64,000 bases of DNA from Hanleya hanleyi (taxonomy: Eukaryota > Mollusca > Polyplacophora > Lepidopleurida > Hanleyidae): positions 1 to 64,000 of the forward strand of contig JAVTVY010039311.1 in assembly GCA_036873755.1 (NCBI GenBank). The letters run 5' to 3'. Both the position numbers and the translations under genes were made by a program. Each line of letters begins with the position of its first letter. Position 1 is the first letter of the stretch. Shown in pieces: positions 23,800 through 35,108 of this stretch. Under the pieces are notes generated by a model. It was not told the origin of the DNA. It searched no databases and worked only from the letters and a program-made list of their open reading frames with translations.

Positions 23800-26700
23800 A
23801 AAATTAGAGGCGGATAGAGCAGGTCAAATGCAGGGGCAGGTCGCCATGTAAGTTTCTTAGAACCTGGAAACACCGTGTACAATGCAGCTTTTCAGGTTCA
23901 ACAAATGTTCCCTACAAGTTACATGACGAGCCATTTTTTTTAGCTCCTGGGTTTAGTTGAACTGGGCCTACTTCATGTTTCTGTATAAACTGTCCTTGGT
24001 TCGCCGTATTTTTTTTTCACGTCGAGTATCAGTTTTATTTCACTAACCCGGACTGTTCAATAATGATCGGAAGACCTTCAGTTTTGGAGGGAGATCTGTG
24101 CGAACCCAGATTTACTTACCAGCAAGATTTAGAATAGAGCTCAAGTTATAATCTGTGTCATTATTTGATGAAAACTGCTATTATGCCAGGTAACGCGTTC
24201 GAATGGGGATGAGATCCAGTACCAATCGTAATTTGGCCAAGTCATTATACTGATATAAACTGCATTTGGTAGGTCCGTCATGTATGATACCGTCAATCGG
24301 GTACAGTATGCGTGCTCCTTTTCAATACTTGTTTGAATGGTTCCACACACGTAGTCCCCATGTTGTAAGAGATTGACGTTTCATACATGACGGACCCTTT
24401 CTTGGCCTATGTCATGACACAGCACTGTTTCAATCTGGTAATTTGTAAGTACTCACATAGCTTCGTGAAATGGTACACATGTTGTGTGCTAATCCAGTTT
24501 TTGTAAACGGTGTCATTGACTTGGAAAAATCATATAGACATGATAGTGTTTACATGTATTTTGCAGCTTATAAGAACATGCCTAACTCTATGCCCTTGTT
24601 TACTGGGACCTCGTGCTGGCAATTAAGTTGATGTCACCTTACATGAAGGGGGGGGGGGGGCAGACTTATTGATTCGTAAAACGATACCCACTAGCCATTT
24701 AATTGTCATGGATGTTGGGGGCCTGCATTGCATCAAGGGATAGAAGTGGGATTTAATTGTCATGGATGTTGGGGGCCTACATCTTCATGTTTCAGGCCTG
24801 TACGACGCGAAATCTGTGTATTTCGTAAATACGCCAACATGTACATATGGTTGCTTTCAGTCGTTTTGTTATGCAGGCGTATCGTAGTAGGAAGGCTTTG
24901 TTATTAGGAACGTGTGAGGCGGTACGGTTTTTCTGCCCTGAAAACAACAGTTAAAGATATGCAAATGACGTGATGATAGTAAGTTTTTGACTCGACGGGG
25001 AAATACATCTGACAGAATTTCTAGACTACATTATTATGTAAATGAATATACAGATGTTGTGCTAAAGTACAAAAAAATTTGCTCGCGCCAGACTGGAAAA
25101 GAATATCCCGTCTTCTTCCGATACTAGCCCAAAGGTTAATTTGCTGACCTTTATGCAACGTGACATCAACTATACTGTAGTGGGTAGGCTAATATGAAAT
25201 AGGCAAAGCCTATATAGAAGCGAACGCAGATAGAAAATCTGCCTTCTCTTCTGGCTTTACCTATTACATATCAAGTTAGAAAATTCAATGAAATTCCCAA
25301 TATTATACTCTGCGAATGCAGTGGAAAAAACAGTGATTTGGATGGGAATAATGATAATTTAATTTATTGCACAATACAATTTCAATTCAATTCATTCATT
25401 TACACCCAAACCACTCTCTGTGATATATGGGGAAAAATACACGGATAACTGTTCGAAACAGCTTTTAAACAAATATACAATTATCACAGTATTACAACTT
25501 AACATGGAGTGTCAAGTAAACTTACAATCAGCATATTAAACCAAGTTTGTAGTTTAGATACTTTGTTGTATATGCATAATAAATTGATATATTAACGATG
25601 CTGCTGACAGTTCATCTATGCACTCTTTGCCTACGAAATAAATATTCACAACTGGCCGGAATAAATTATGCAAAAATATTAATTTCCACATATGGTATGA
25701 TGGCCCTAACATTTTTTCATGGGTACCGTAGGTAGGGTAAACTATATATTTTTAGAAAGGTGAGTTGTCTCACCTTTATTATGGGATATAGAAAATTTCT
25801 GGTTTTAGGGTTGTCCGAAGTACACCTATAAAAATAGTTCCAAATTGTTTATTCTTTCTCAGACCAAAATAGTTATCCTTCAGTGATTGACAGGCTTTGT
25901 AGGCCTATATATAGTCACTTAACATGTACTTAATCCCTAATCTGTATTAAATAATACTCTATTAATTGTTTTCTTTTGAGATATCAGATTAATACGCGCT
26001 AAAGTATGGAAGCCTGCTATGGTCACTCTTCCAAAGATTGACTATGGTCACTCTTCCAAATTCTGATCAGTTCAGAGAAATACAGTTCAGGAGGCAACAT
26101 GTACATGTGTAAAGAGCTGCCCTACCATAGCTCTTGGGGCTGTACATGTATCTATGCTGGGTCTAGTGTGGAGAATGAAGAGGTCAAGCTAAAACTAGGT
26201 GACCACATGGACTGGTGTTAGGAATATATGTACATGTATGTAGTGAAATTAATGAATCAATTGAACTTAAACTTAGAAATAATACTATCTGACATGTCTG
26301 AGAACTGAATTATTCTGAAATGGAGTCTCTGAAAATGATACTCGGGTGAGTCGGGTATGACAATCAGTTAAAAAACTATTTTTCCTGTGAGCCATTAATT
26401 ACAAAATACTAATTTACAAATGGAAGTACAGTGCAATAAAATCTAGATTATGCAAAGAAAACTTCACTTGCGATGGATGGTATCTGGCCCAACCCTCAAT
26501 CAAGCAATAGCATTTATCTTCTGAACCACCTTTCTATATATGCCCATGGGCCTAGTTACAATCCTTAAGCATGTTAAGCCTTGGGGATTCATATAAATAA
26601 AAAATTAGGATGGAAACCATTCTTAAATTGTTTGTTGTTTTTTTCAAGTCGGGAGAAAAAAAAACACGCACAACTTACGAAGTTACGTCGCCCACATGGG

Positions 26701-27000
26701 ATGGTGACGCCATGCTTGGAAAACCCCTTTCATTTGTTGCATTTCATGAGGCTATCTATTTTTACAATCATTGATGCTTTGGTGATTCGTATAAATAAAA
26801 TCTGATGATGGAAACCTTTCTTGAACTTGTATGTTGTCTAGTCAGTAGAAAACAAAAACACAACACATGACGGCCGCAGCCGCCATTTTTGGAGTTTCCC
26901 CACACAATTGTCACAGGACATGACGTTATTTGGTGATTCCCGATGTAATAAACTCTAAATCGAGGCTGAAAAGAATGTAGCCAGTGATTCATATATCACG
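23800..27000. other. Gene-poor region with small repeats
   Basis: No supported gene. An 11-base G run lies near 24650. At 24695-24800 a ~65-bp motif (TTAATTGTCATGGATGTTGG plus GGGCCT) occurs twice; the same pair recurs at 51722-51830. Otherwise AT-rich sequence with only short overlapping frames. Confidence 0.5.
24695..24800 (+). repeat. Dispersed double motif shared with 51722-51830
   Basis: Two copies of TTAATTGTCATGGATGTTGG followed by GGGCCT, separated by TGCATTGCATCAAGGGATAG. The identical arrangement recurs at 51722-51830, so this is a dispersed repeat of unknown type. Confidence 0.8.
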
Positions 27001-27029
27001 GGACCGTTAATTGGTCAATTTTTCGCTAC

Positions 27030-27556
27030 GAGGCCGAAACAACCAATCACAGGTGTGTTTAGATAAGGCTATCAAGAAGCCTCTGACAACGGCTTTCCGG
27101 CGCAAGTTTAAGAAACGTGAGCCGCTCACGTTGGATGAGCTTGTCAATCTCATGCTCGATCCCCCTAATGATGTTGCTACAATAGTGGCACGCTTCATAT
27201 ACAATGCGTTCCAACTGAGAAAATGCAAAAATTTAATTGTCCCGGTGTGATATTCTCTCTCAAATATATATTTTCTCAACTTATTATTGTTCCGTGATAC
27301 TGCGCTTATAGACAGGATAAGGCACTCAACATTGTGCTATATTTACAGGTTACATGTAGGGCCTAGCCATGTTGGACTGGGTTTCGTATTGATCTATATC
27401 AAGTTCTTCACAGTCACAAGCTACTGTTATCACTACTCCTTGATTTTTGCCTGGTCATGTTCATATCTCACAAGTTGTTTGAATGTTATTGTATCCAGTC
27501 CTTAATGGACATGTAAATTATTTTCATGATACAATAAAGTTGAATTGAATTGAACG
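27030..27556 (+). pseudogene. Probable LINE 3' end (C-terminal remnant and TTGAA tail)
   Basis: A ~75-codon frame (27030-27250) ends in VARFIYNAFQLRKC, similar in character to extreme C-termini of LINE ORF2 proteins (tentative). ~290 bp later comes an AATAAAGTTGAATTGAATTGAA tail, a pentamer-repeat 3' terminus typical of non-LTR elements (first 20 bases to 27553). The two together suggest a 5'-truncated LINE copy. The coding part alone would not be convincing. Confidence 0.4.
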
Positions 27557-28399
27557 ACTTGCCGTAGGCAATGAGTTAAGTAACTTTTGGCAGCAATTAA
27601 TATAAACAATGTACATGTATATGTGTGTAACGGCACAATCTATAATTAGTGGAGGAAGGAAGTAAACTGGATGACAATGTTCACTAGAACTTTGGCTAAA
27701 TACTACTTCAGTTACATACGGGAAAAAAATGAATAAGAAAAACTTCATGTATAAGGTATATCGTTGATACAGATGGTACATACCAATTTGCATTGTGGCT
27801 ATAATTAGATCAATAGTTATAAATAGGCAAAATGTTGGTTAGGCTTTACTCTCGTTAAATGTCCTAGGCCAATATTCCACATAAAGATAGCTTTTTTTTT
27901 ACAAACTTAGGTACATATCATATACTAGTTTGTATTGCCTGTATTGCTCCCTCATATTTTCACAGAAAGGCCGGCATACAAGTAATGGTTCTCGTCGCCA
28001 ACTGCATTGATTGTTGTCACAGAGTTCACATAGTCTTTTTTCAAGTATTTTATTACTCAAAGCCCGGTAATAATACGCATCTTTCAAGTTATGACGTTAC
28101 ATCGCCTGAGTGACGACCCTTTGCGCGGCGATAACGTCCTCTGGCGAAACGATAGGGCCAATCCCCTATCCTTTAACATAGCGGGGTGTAAAGATTACTT
28201 AATTCAAGGACTATTGCAGTTGTGAAACATCGAGTTACGCTTTGATGGCCTAGGTAAAGGAGTATTATTGTGAGAGAAATAACATTGCGCTACCCCAAAT
28301 ATTATGGGGTTTCGCCAAATGACGTTGTCAGTGCGCAAAGGGAGTTCACTCAGACGACGTAACGTCATAACTCGAAACATGCGTATTGGAAGTCTATAC
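27557..28399. other. Gene-free stretch
   Basis: No recognizable coding or RNA feature on either strand. Confidence 0.45.
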
Positions 28400-28612
28400 T
28401 CTCTAAAACATCTTGAGTGAAATTCACTCAAGTTTGAGTGGAAATTCATACCACTCAAGTATTTGAGTGAAATATTTCACTCAAGTTGAGTGAAATTTGA
28501 CTCCAGTAATTGAGTGAATGTTACTTCACTCAAACTTGAGTGATTTTGTCCACCACTTGAGCGATTTATTAACCCAAACTTGAGCGGAATCCACTCAACT
28601 AGATAACTTGAC
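28400..28612. repeat. ACTCAAG/CTTGAGT palindromic repeat cluster
   Basis: At least ten copies of ACTCAAG or CTTGAGT in alternating orientation within ~210 bp, forming potential nested hairpins. It resembles the GGTGATG-type MITE at 22929-23196 in design but not in sequence. Likely a foldback MITE; ends not defined. Confidence 0.65.
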
Positions 28613-29990
28613 ATGAAGTCGTGCCTAAAACAAAACTAAATCATGACTAAATCCAGGACAGAATCGCATTCCAAAGCGTTCCAACGGCCCTGTGAAACCG
28701 GTATCTGTAATGTCGGTGCCTTGATATATTCCCATGTATGGCTAAACTAAGACAATGAAAGAAACAATTTCCATCACCAGGGATACATGAATAGTGTTGC
28801 ACTGAAATATATATTGCATCTATTAATTTCAGTTCAGATTGTTTTACGCTTTTTCTGGCATAAGAATGATCCCAAACATTGGTTTGTTGTGTCTTTACAT
28901 AGTTGTGATCTATTGTAAAAATATCAATGACAACTGAGAATGAGGAAGAAAATAACCGGATTACAAAAAGTAATTGAAAAAGATAAAATTAAAAATTTTA
29001 TGTAAGGGGAGTAAATCCAATGTTTTATGTAGAGTTAATTCCCCTAGCTGTAAGTTTCAGTTTCGGTTGGAGTTGCAAATTATGCATATTCAGTTTGAGT
29101 GTTGCAGCATAAGGCAGTTGAACTACTAATAGTTAACTATTCCTAGGTTATGAAAGTAACTACAGTAGTAAAATAATGTCAACACTTATTTGTGCAGCAA
29201 ATTTTAACAAACCTCTGCTGAAATCAACCCTTTGTTGAGCCGAAATATCGGAAAGTTGCACTGTCTTGATGACTGCTGGTGTGTTGACAGTCCGAAGCGT
29301 ATGACGTTGGTGTTATGAATATTCTTTCTAGCAGACGACAAGACTTTCTTGACTCGTACAAATTCAATATTTATTGTACTGAACACCCTAGACAGGGCAG
29401 AGTACATGTAGAACACGAAAGAAGCAGCATCAGCTTCGAACAATCAAATGTTCGCCCCGTACGAATGCAGGCGAGGTATGAACTTTATCGTAGACTCGTA
29501 CCTTGCCATTGACTCGCACGGAGATCTGATTTCCGTTTGAGCAAGGGAAGGTACGAGTCTAAACTTTATCGCTGATAGGGATTTCACAATGAATACTTGG
29601 AGGTTTTATTTGGAGTTATTGTTTATTCTTGTTTACTGGACTTATTGATTCATAAAGAAATCACGTGTGCGTATGATTTCCAGATTTACAGAGAAAATCG
29701 TACCTCCCGTCATGCATCAAATCACAGAATTCAAGATGGAATCCACCATGAAACCGGAAGTTGGTCAATTCGGTAACAAACTTTTCAATCGCTAAGGTAG
29801 TAAGGGTACATATCTCATTTGGACACACGCTCTATCTAAGAATGCGAACGCTTCGCGTTCGCATATTATATGGTATTTTCACCAAATAAGACCTCAATTA
29901 GATTAGTGATCGGGCTACATGTATCATGAAGACCATATACATGTCGTACACTTTCAAAGTCCCGGCGTCTTTTTCTGTACTTGAACTCCC
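28613..29990. other. Gene-free stretch with a perfect hairpin
   Basis: No supported gene. At about 29843-29863 TGCGAACGCTTCGCGTTCGCA forms a perfect 9-bp stem with a 3-base loop; it is noted only as structure. Confidence 0.45.
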
Positions 29991-30029
29991 GGCCCCTGGT
30001 ATTTAAGGTATATGTGGTCTGTTGGCCTC

Positions 30030-31562
30030 TCGTCGATCAACTAATGTCGGACGAACGAATCAACGAATTACCGGACTTAAATTTGGGCAACATTAACACT
30101 CTTACAGAAGGGGAGAAACTGTCAATTGAGGGCCCACTTACACATGAGGAAGTATTGGGGGCTCTTAAACGTCTCAAACGGAATAAATCTCCAGGATCGG
30201 ACGGATTTACCGCCGAGTTATTCAAATTCTTCTAAAGAGATATTGGTACTTACCTTGTAAATAGCATAAACTTCGGATTTAAAAGTGGAACGATGTCGAT
30301 AACGCGGCGGCCAATTACATTATTAAACGTTCAGTATGAAATTGTCTCATCACATGGGGAGCCTAATTAGTGAAGAGCAAACTGGTTGCATCATAGATCG
30401 TTTCATAGGGGATAAAATAAGGCATATGATATACTTAAAATAGCCGCGGCTAATAATCTTCCCGGTATGCTGTTTATAATTGACTTCGAAAAAGCCTCTG
30501 CTACAATATAATGGGACTTTATTAACAAAGTCTTAGACATATTTAATTTTGGCCAAACTATAAAAACATGACTTGATACTTTCTGTAAAGACATTTCATC
30601 TTATGTGCTTCAATTTAGGTTCCTCTTCCCCTTTTTCTTTTTCGAGGTAAAACGAGGCTGTCGTCAAGTCTATTTGTGCTATGTGCTGAAATACTTTCCT
30701 TAATGATCAGAAATAATGACAATATAAAAGGTATTACAATAGGTAAAGCGAAATACATGATTAGTCTGTTTGCGGACGACACAACACTTGAGCAGGGGCT
30801 TCTCAATCAGCGGTGTTATCTGATCTATCAGTCTTCGACGGGATATCGGGTCTACGTATCAATTATATAAAGTCTCCGGTGGTGTGGTTTGGAAGCAAGA
30901 AAAACTGTAAAAGGAAAAATTCCCTCTATTGGGGGAAAAGGTACCTTTATGCTACTCGCGGTCACATTCTTAACCAACTTGGAAGAGATTTTACCGCTAA
31001 ATCTTAGTGAAAAATTAAAAGAAATTAAAACATGCATGGGGCATTGGCAAAAAGATCGCTTACATTTCTAGGTAGAGTGGCTGAAAAGTATTATCATACC
31101 AGAGCTGAATAATCTATTTCTTACTTTACCAAATCCACAAGACAGTTTCATGAAAGATATAAAGTCTATCATCTACAGATTTATTTGGGGTGGATCTGTC
31201 GACAAAATAAAAAAAAACACCAACTGTCTAGAAATACAATAAAAGGGGTTTAAAACTAACGGATATTGATGCATTTATGAAATCTTTAAAAATAAGTATT
31301 TTTCGGCGCTTAGTGTCTAAGAATAACAAGTTGAGACCTTTGGTCGATATTCAGGTACCCTGCTCGAGTCGTTGGAGGAATGTTGCCCCGTAAAACTTCG
31401 TACTTTAAATAAATCAGTACACAACCCTTTTTGGAGAGATGTTTTTCAAGCCTGGACATCTTATATGAATATCACAAATCCCCAAAAATTGAAAGATACA
31501 ATGCCCCAATGTATATGGTTTAATGATAAAATACGTATCCATTCTAAAACTATAAAACTTGG
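30030..31562 (+). pseudogene. L1/Tx1-like LINE, 5' part of split copy (RT)
   Basis: Broken frames show reverse transcriptase landmarks in order: GALKRLKRNKSPGSDGFTAE (finger region) near 30160-30210, a QTGCIIDRFIGDKIR-like segment near 30375-30425, LPGMLFIIDFEKA (motif A) near 30455-30495, AEILSLMIRNN near 30690, and FADD (motif C, YADD variant) near 30770. The downstream part around 31380-31560 continues the C-terminal region. Many stops make it inactive. It is interrupted at 31562, and the matching 3' part resumes at 47274. Confidence 0.85.
31550..31562 (+). repeat. SINE target-site duplication, left copy
   Basis: CTATAAAACTTGG occurs here and at 47261-47273. These two copies flank the SINE that was later split by Polinton-1. 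13 bp is typical for LINE-mediated retroposition. Confidence 0.85.
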
Positions 31563-31685
31563 CGCCCTAGTAGTAGGTAGCGAGCAAATTGATAGGCTAG
31601 CGCCTCACTGCGCATGCGCAGAACTTGGTGTGACGTCATAAGTGTGGATGTGCGCATGCGTGAGTGATGTGTGGTGGGAGGTGGG

Positions 31686-31995
31686 TACAAGATGGCGGCC
31701 AGTTTTTGTGTCGTGTGTGAGTGTGGGTACAAGATGGCGGCCAGTTTTTGTGTCGTGTGGTGTGGGTACAAGATGGCGGCCAGTTTTTGTGTCGTGTGTG
31801 AGTGTGGGACCAAGATGGCGGCCAGTTTTTGTGTCGTGTGTGAGTGTGGTTACAAGATGGCGGCCAGTTTTTGTGTCGTGTGGTGTGGGTACAAGATGGC
31901 GGCCAGTTTTTGTGTCGTGTGTGAGTGTGGGACCAAGATGGCGGCCAGTTTTTGTGTCGTGTGGTGTGGGACCAAGATGGCGGCCAGTTTTTGTG
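31686..31995 (+). promoter_or_regulatory. Array of 8 YY1-type motifs (left TIR)
   Basis: Eight units of ~36-43 bp, each containing CAAGATGGCGGCC followed by AGTTTTTGTGTCGTGTG. CAAGATGGCGGC matches the YY1 consensus. The right TIR has thirteen such units. Binding is inferred from the motif only. Confidence 0.8.
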
Positions 31996-32039
31996 TAGCT
32001 TCCGCGGAGAAAAAGTAGTCCCTAGATAAAATGGTCCGA

Positions 32040-32870
32040 TGGGGTCGAGTGAGGTATCAAAGTGAAGCTTAGGTGAGGGGGCATCTAATGGGCTGGGTGT
32101 GGGATTGAACTATCGGCATTGTGCGCATGCGCGGTGGCCGAAGGGTATGAAAATAGCCTTTTTGGAGCTAGGGGATTGACTACTGGTCCGATGGGGTCGA
32201 GTGAGGTATCAAATTGAAGGTAAAGTGACGGAGCATCTAATGGGGTGGGTGTGGGGTTGAACTATCGGTATTCTGCGCATGCGCGGCGGCCGAAGGGTAT
32301 GAAAATAGCCTTTTTGGAGCTAGGAGATTGACTACTGGTCCAGTGGGGTTGAGTGAGGTATAAATGTGAAGCATTCATGAAGGGGCATCTGATGGACTGG
32401 GTGTGGGGTTGAATTAGGGTGATTCTGCGCATGCGCGGCGGCCAAAGGGTATGAAAATAGCCGTGTTGGAGCTAGGGGATTGACTACTGGTCCAGTGGGG
32501 TCGAGTGAAGTATCAAATTGAAGGTGAGGTGAAGGGGCATTTGATGGGCTGGGTGTGGGGTTGAATTAGGGTGATTCTGCGCATGCGCGGCGGCCAAAAG
32601 GGTATGAAAATAGCCTTTTTGGAGCTAGGAGCGCCCCTAATGGACCAATGGGGTCGAGTGAGGTATCAAATTGAAGGTGAGGTGAAGGGGCATTTGATGG
32701 GCTGGGTGTGGGGTTGAATTAGGGTGATTCTGCGCATGCGCGGCGGCCAAAAGGGTATGAAAATAGCCTTTTTGGAGCTAGGAGAGCCCCTAATGGACCA
32801 ATGGGGTCGAGTGAGGTATCAAATTGAAGGTGAGGTGAAGGGACATCTAATGGGCTGGGGTGGGGTTGAA
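32040..32870 (+). promoter_or_regulatory. Five 152-bp units, each with a perfect NRF1 palindrome
   Basis: TGCGCATGCGCG occurs at 32122, 32274, 32426, 32578 and 32731, i.e. every 152-153 bp. Each site is followed by GCGGCC(A/G)AA and GGTATGAAAATAGCC. This is the NRF1 consensus. The right TIR retains only about two units. Regulatory role is inferred. Confidence 0.8.
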
Positions 32871-32936
32871 CTATACCGTTTAGGTGTATTGATGATAATA
32901 AAATTTAAAGATCACATGTCCAACACATACTCACAT

Positions 32937-32998
32937 AATGAAAGCAAGAATCGAACTTGCGTCCCCTCGAGATGAAGGATACCCGTCCAGGTTTCATT
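32937..32998 (-). ncRNA. tRNA-like fold in left TIR
   Basis: On the minus strand: 7-bp acceptor AATGAAA/TTTCATT, perfect; T arm GCAAG-TTCGATT-CTTGC, perfect 5-bp stem with canonical 7-nt loop. Only 31 nt lie between acceptor and T stem, too few for full D and anticodon arms. An identical copy is at 45885-45946. It could be a degenerate tRNA, a tRNA mimic or a SINE relic. There is no good A box. Confidence 0.4.
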
Positions 32999-33463
32999 TT
33001 TTTGAGGTGTACTGAAATGCTCTCTCTAATTTATGCCACGGTATCTATTTTTACAGCTGTCAACTGTTATGGTTTGGTCACAATGTTGCCATTTTCTCCC
33101 CTATATTTAGCGTCCACAAAAAGAAGAGTATATTACAGCAATTATGTTCAAGAAAACACCCCGCTAGAAAATTGTCTTCAAATTGTCTGTTGTTGTGGGA
33201 GTATAAAAAAATCCTGGTCAACAGGGGCGCGTATATTTCGTGCGACGCTATGTTGCCAATGCATTGAAATTTGAATAGGTTGTCTGCATGGGTTTCAACG
33301 CAAGTATAGTACTAAAGTCTAGCTTACCTGATAAAAGAGTTTAGTCCAGATGATCTGGGGCTGTTTTTTTCCTAGGTGGGTATAACACACCATGAAGCGG
33401 GAGGTCACGTGATCAGTTCAAGGTCATATCCATTTTTTTCCATCACGGTTGTGCGCAGGTGTA

Positions 33464-33478
33464 TGACGTCACTTCCGG
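33464..33478 (-). promoter_or_regulatory. Composite ETS/CRE motif (left)
   Basis: TGACGTCACTTCCGG, whose reverse complement is the ETS-CRE composite CCGGAAGTGACGTCA. An inverted-partner copy is at 43920-43934, just inside the other TIR. It lies ~195 bp upstream of the first gene. Confidence 0.6.
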
Positions 33479-33611
33479 TCTGCGTGAATCGGGCGTGACC
33501 TGGAAAAAGGATTGATCTGTAATCTGTGTTGTTGTTGTTGCTCCCTTTTTTTGCACTAACCCATCAGGATAGTACGTATCACGGACTACACCCGTAGAGC
33601 TACATCTGGTC

Positions 33612-33618
33612 TATAAAA
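33612..33618 (+). promoter_or_regulatory. TATA box, gene at 33659
   Basis: TATAAAA, 41 nt before the ATG. Confidence 0.65.
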
Positions 33619-33658
33619 CACGTTCCTCTGGATCCCACACCTTCATTTCTACAGAGCC

Positions 33659-33985
33659 ATGGCGGAGATCCAGCCCCATGCGACTCGCATTTTACAGTAT
33701 GCCACCGTGGTGAATTCATTCACGGGTTACCGAGCAGTGGTCCGGTCCATGTTTGCAGATGGCGACGACAACGAGGGACGACGCCAGATCCTGAACGAGT
33801 TCACAGAAGCGGTCCTCCACAGAGTGCACTCGATGGAGAGGCGTGCCATCACTCACCACTACTGGACTATGACAGCCATCCTTGATGCTCGCGCTATGGA
33901 CCAGGAGCGCTCACGCCGGAACCAGCGCCGGCTGGTTGGCCTCATACTAGTCTGTGCCCTATTCACCCTGGCGCTGTGGTATTGA
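33659..33985 (+). CDS. Small tail-anchored membrane protein (hypothetical)
   Basis: 108 codons, ATG at 33659 following a TATA box at 33612. The protein is hydrophilic and Arg-rich for ~88 residues, with predicted helices around HRVHSMERRAITHHYW. It ends in a single ~17-residue hydrophobic segment (LVGLILVCALFTLALWY), preceded by the basic run RRNQRR. This is the arrangement of a C-tail-anchored membrane protein. I do not recognize a family. First gene inside Polinton-1, in the same direction as the rest. The frame is intact, which contrasts with several downstream genes. A role at membranes in assembly, egress or host modulation is possible but unsupported. Confidence 0.6.
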   Translation: MAEIQPHATRILQYATVVNSFTGYRAVVRSMFADGDDNEGRRQILNEFTEAVLHRVHSMERRAITHHYWTMTAILDARAMDQERSRRNQRRLVGLILVCALFTLALWY

Positions 33986-33988
33986 CAC

Positions 33989-33996
33989 TATAAATA
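33989..33996 (+). promoter_or_regulatory. TATA box, gene at 34049
   Basis: TATAAATA, immediately after the preceding stop codon and 52 nt before the ATG. Confidence 0.7.
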
Positions 33997-34048
33997 CAGG
34001 GGATGAGACAGAGTGTGTGTCATTCTCCCTTCGACATTTACAGCAAGC

Positions 34049-34543
34049 ATGTCACTACGCGCCATCCTGCCTCTTACACCCAGTGTGAGGTTATACATTT
34101 ATCAAGATAAAGTCACCCTGGTGAAAGACGATCAAGCTATTTACTGGACGCCCGCTGAGAGGCTATCGAATCCGGTGACACTACAGCGTGATGGGTGGAC
34201 TAAGTTTAAACGGGTGTTGAGCGGTGAGTTGGACGGAGACCTCATCCACCTGGACAACGCCATCTACGTATATTCCGTACCGCCCGTCCACATACGCCTG
34301 GGCCGGTACCAAGAGCCTACGCGAAGTATCAGCCTAACTTCCTCTGTGTGGTCAGCCTTGGAGAAAATAGTGCCTATTGTGGACCAGTTGTTTACACCGG
34401 ACGACCGATCACCCGACCAATTGGCATGGGCTCGTGCTATGGAGGACGCCCTGGCTGAACCCCATGAACAACTACATGAACCCGACGACGATGCCATTGA
34501 TTACCCCGCTAGACTCAGTCAGCCCAATGACATGACCACCTGA
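34049..34543 (+). CDS. Tandem PC4-like domain protein, copy A
   Basis: ATG at 34049 (AGCATGT context), 164 codons. Two successive segments resemble the PC4/Sub1 ssDNA-binding fold: each has beta-rich sequence, then a (V/I)xL...W...L helix signature. The first is VTLQRDGWTKFKRVL, the second VHIRLGRYQ followed by ISLTSSVWSALEKIV. The second matches the PC4 order (VxIR strand, linker, IsLt..W..L..i). The tail is acidic. A paralog follows at 34616, sharing GWTKFKRVLSGELDGDLIHL. Known: PC4-type proteins bind ssDNA and act in transcription or replication. Family assignment is by pattern only; a structure prediction would test it. Confidence 0.6.
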   Translation: MSLRAILPLTPSVRLYIYQDKVTLVKDDQAIYWTPAERLSNPVTLQRDGWTKFKRVLSGELDGDLIHLDNAIYVYSVPPVHIRLGRYQEPTRSISLTSSVWSALEKIVPIVDQLFTPDDRSPDQLAWARAMEDALAEPHEQLHEPDDDAIDYPARLSQPNDMTT

Positions 34544-34568
34544 TCCTTTGATCTCACGGGGTTCTCCC

Positions 34569-34576
34569 TATAAATA
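34569..34576 (+). promoter_or_regulatory. TATA box, gene at 34616
   Basis: TATAAATA, 39 nt before the ATG. Confidence 0.7.
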
Positions 34577-34615
34577 CGAGAGACAGTGAAATCTGGTACC
34601 ATTCACGTACTGACC

Positions 34616-35080
34616 ATGACGGAGCATATAGTACTGGCGTATTTCGGCTTGACCCCCGAGGTTTTCCTGCACGTGTATGCGGATAAGGTCGATATCATGG
34701 AGGAGGTGGTGGGAGACACGGACCCTACACAACCGTGCCCGGCTCACATTCGTCTGTCCCGGGAGGGCTGGACCAAATTCAAACGGGTGTTGTCTGGTGA
34801 ACTGGACGGCGACCTCATCCACTTGTGTCACGATGTGTACATCCGACGCGGCCCTTTCTTTGCTCAATTGGCTCGGCTAGATGGAGGTACAGTGCATTTT
34901 ACCCTTCACCCTGATCTATGGTCTGCATTGGAAGATGCCGTGGTGGATGTGGATGAAGTGCTTATCAAGCGGTCATCAGACGAGTTGGACTGGTCATTGA
35001 CCATGGCCACTGTGGAAGTCCACGAAGAAAATCAGAAAGAAACTCCGGCCCAAGATATACCCGTTATAAATAAACGATAG
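34616..35080 (+). CDS. Tandem PC4-like domain protein, copy B
   Basis: ATG at 34616 (ACCATGA context) downstream of a TATA box at 34569; 154 codons. It is paralogous to the gene at 34049: the block GWTKFKRVLSGELDGDLIHL is identical while the flanks diverge, so the duplication is old but this core is constrained. The second half (VHFTLHPDLWSALEDAVVDV) matches the PC4-like helix signature. The C-terminus is charged. The last codons contain the TATA box of the integrase gene, so coding and promoter sequence overlap. Probable role: ssDNA binding in replication or transcription (inference). Confidence 0.6.
   Translation: MTEHIVLAYFGLTPEVFLHVYADKVDIMEEVVGDTDPTQPCPAHIRLSREGWTKFKRVLSGELDGDLIHLCHDVYIRRGPFFAQLARLDGGTVHFTLHPDLWSALEDAVVDVDEVLIKRSSDELDWSLTMATVEVHEENQKETPAQDIPVINKR
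35065..35072 (+). promoter_or_regulatory. TATA box, integrase gene
   Basis: TATAAATA inside the last codons of the upstream gene, 36 nt before the integrase ATG. Confidence 0.65.
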
Positions 35081-35108
35081 AGCCAGGGTCCATCATCATT
35101 TTGTCACC

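Larger units (their letters stand above)
31569..33398 (+). repeat. Polinton-1 left terminal inverted repeat
   Basis: 1.83 kb, inverted match to 44795-47018. Outer part: CRE (TGACGTCA at 31631) and NRF1 palindrome (31609-31620), eight YY1-type units, then five 152-bp units. Inner part from ~32870 is nearly identical to the right copy, including a 62-nt tRNA-like fold. Copy numbers of the satellites differ between the two TIRs. Frames that read repetitive MAASFCVVCECG or WRPVFVSC are repeat translations. Confidence 0.95.

Noticed and set aside
27010..27280. Independent host gene at 27.0-27.3 kb
   Set aside because: Short frames on both strands, no splice structure; the nearby TTGAA tail fits a LINE 3' end better.
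32724..33274. 83- and 105-residue frames conserved in both Polinton-1 TIRs
   Set aside because: Identity follows from the TIR duplication. They span the 152-bp repeat and the tRNA-like segment, with no codon-level constraint visible.
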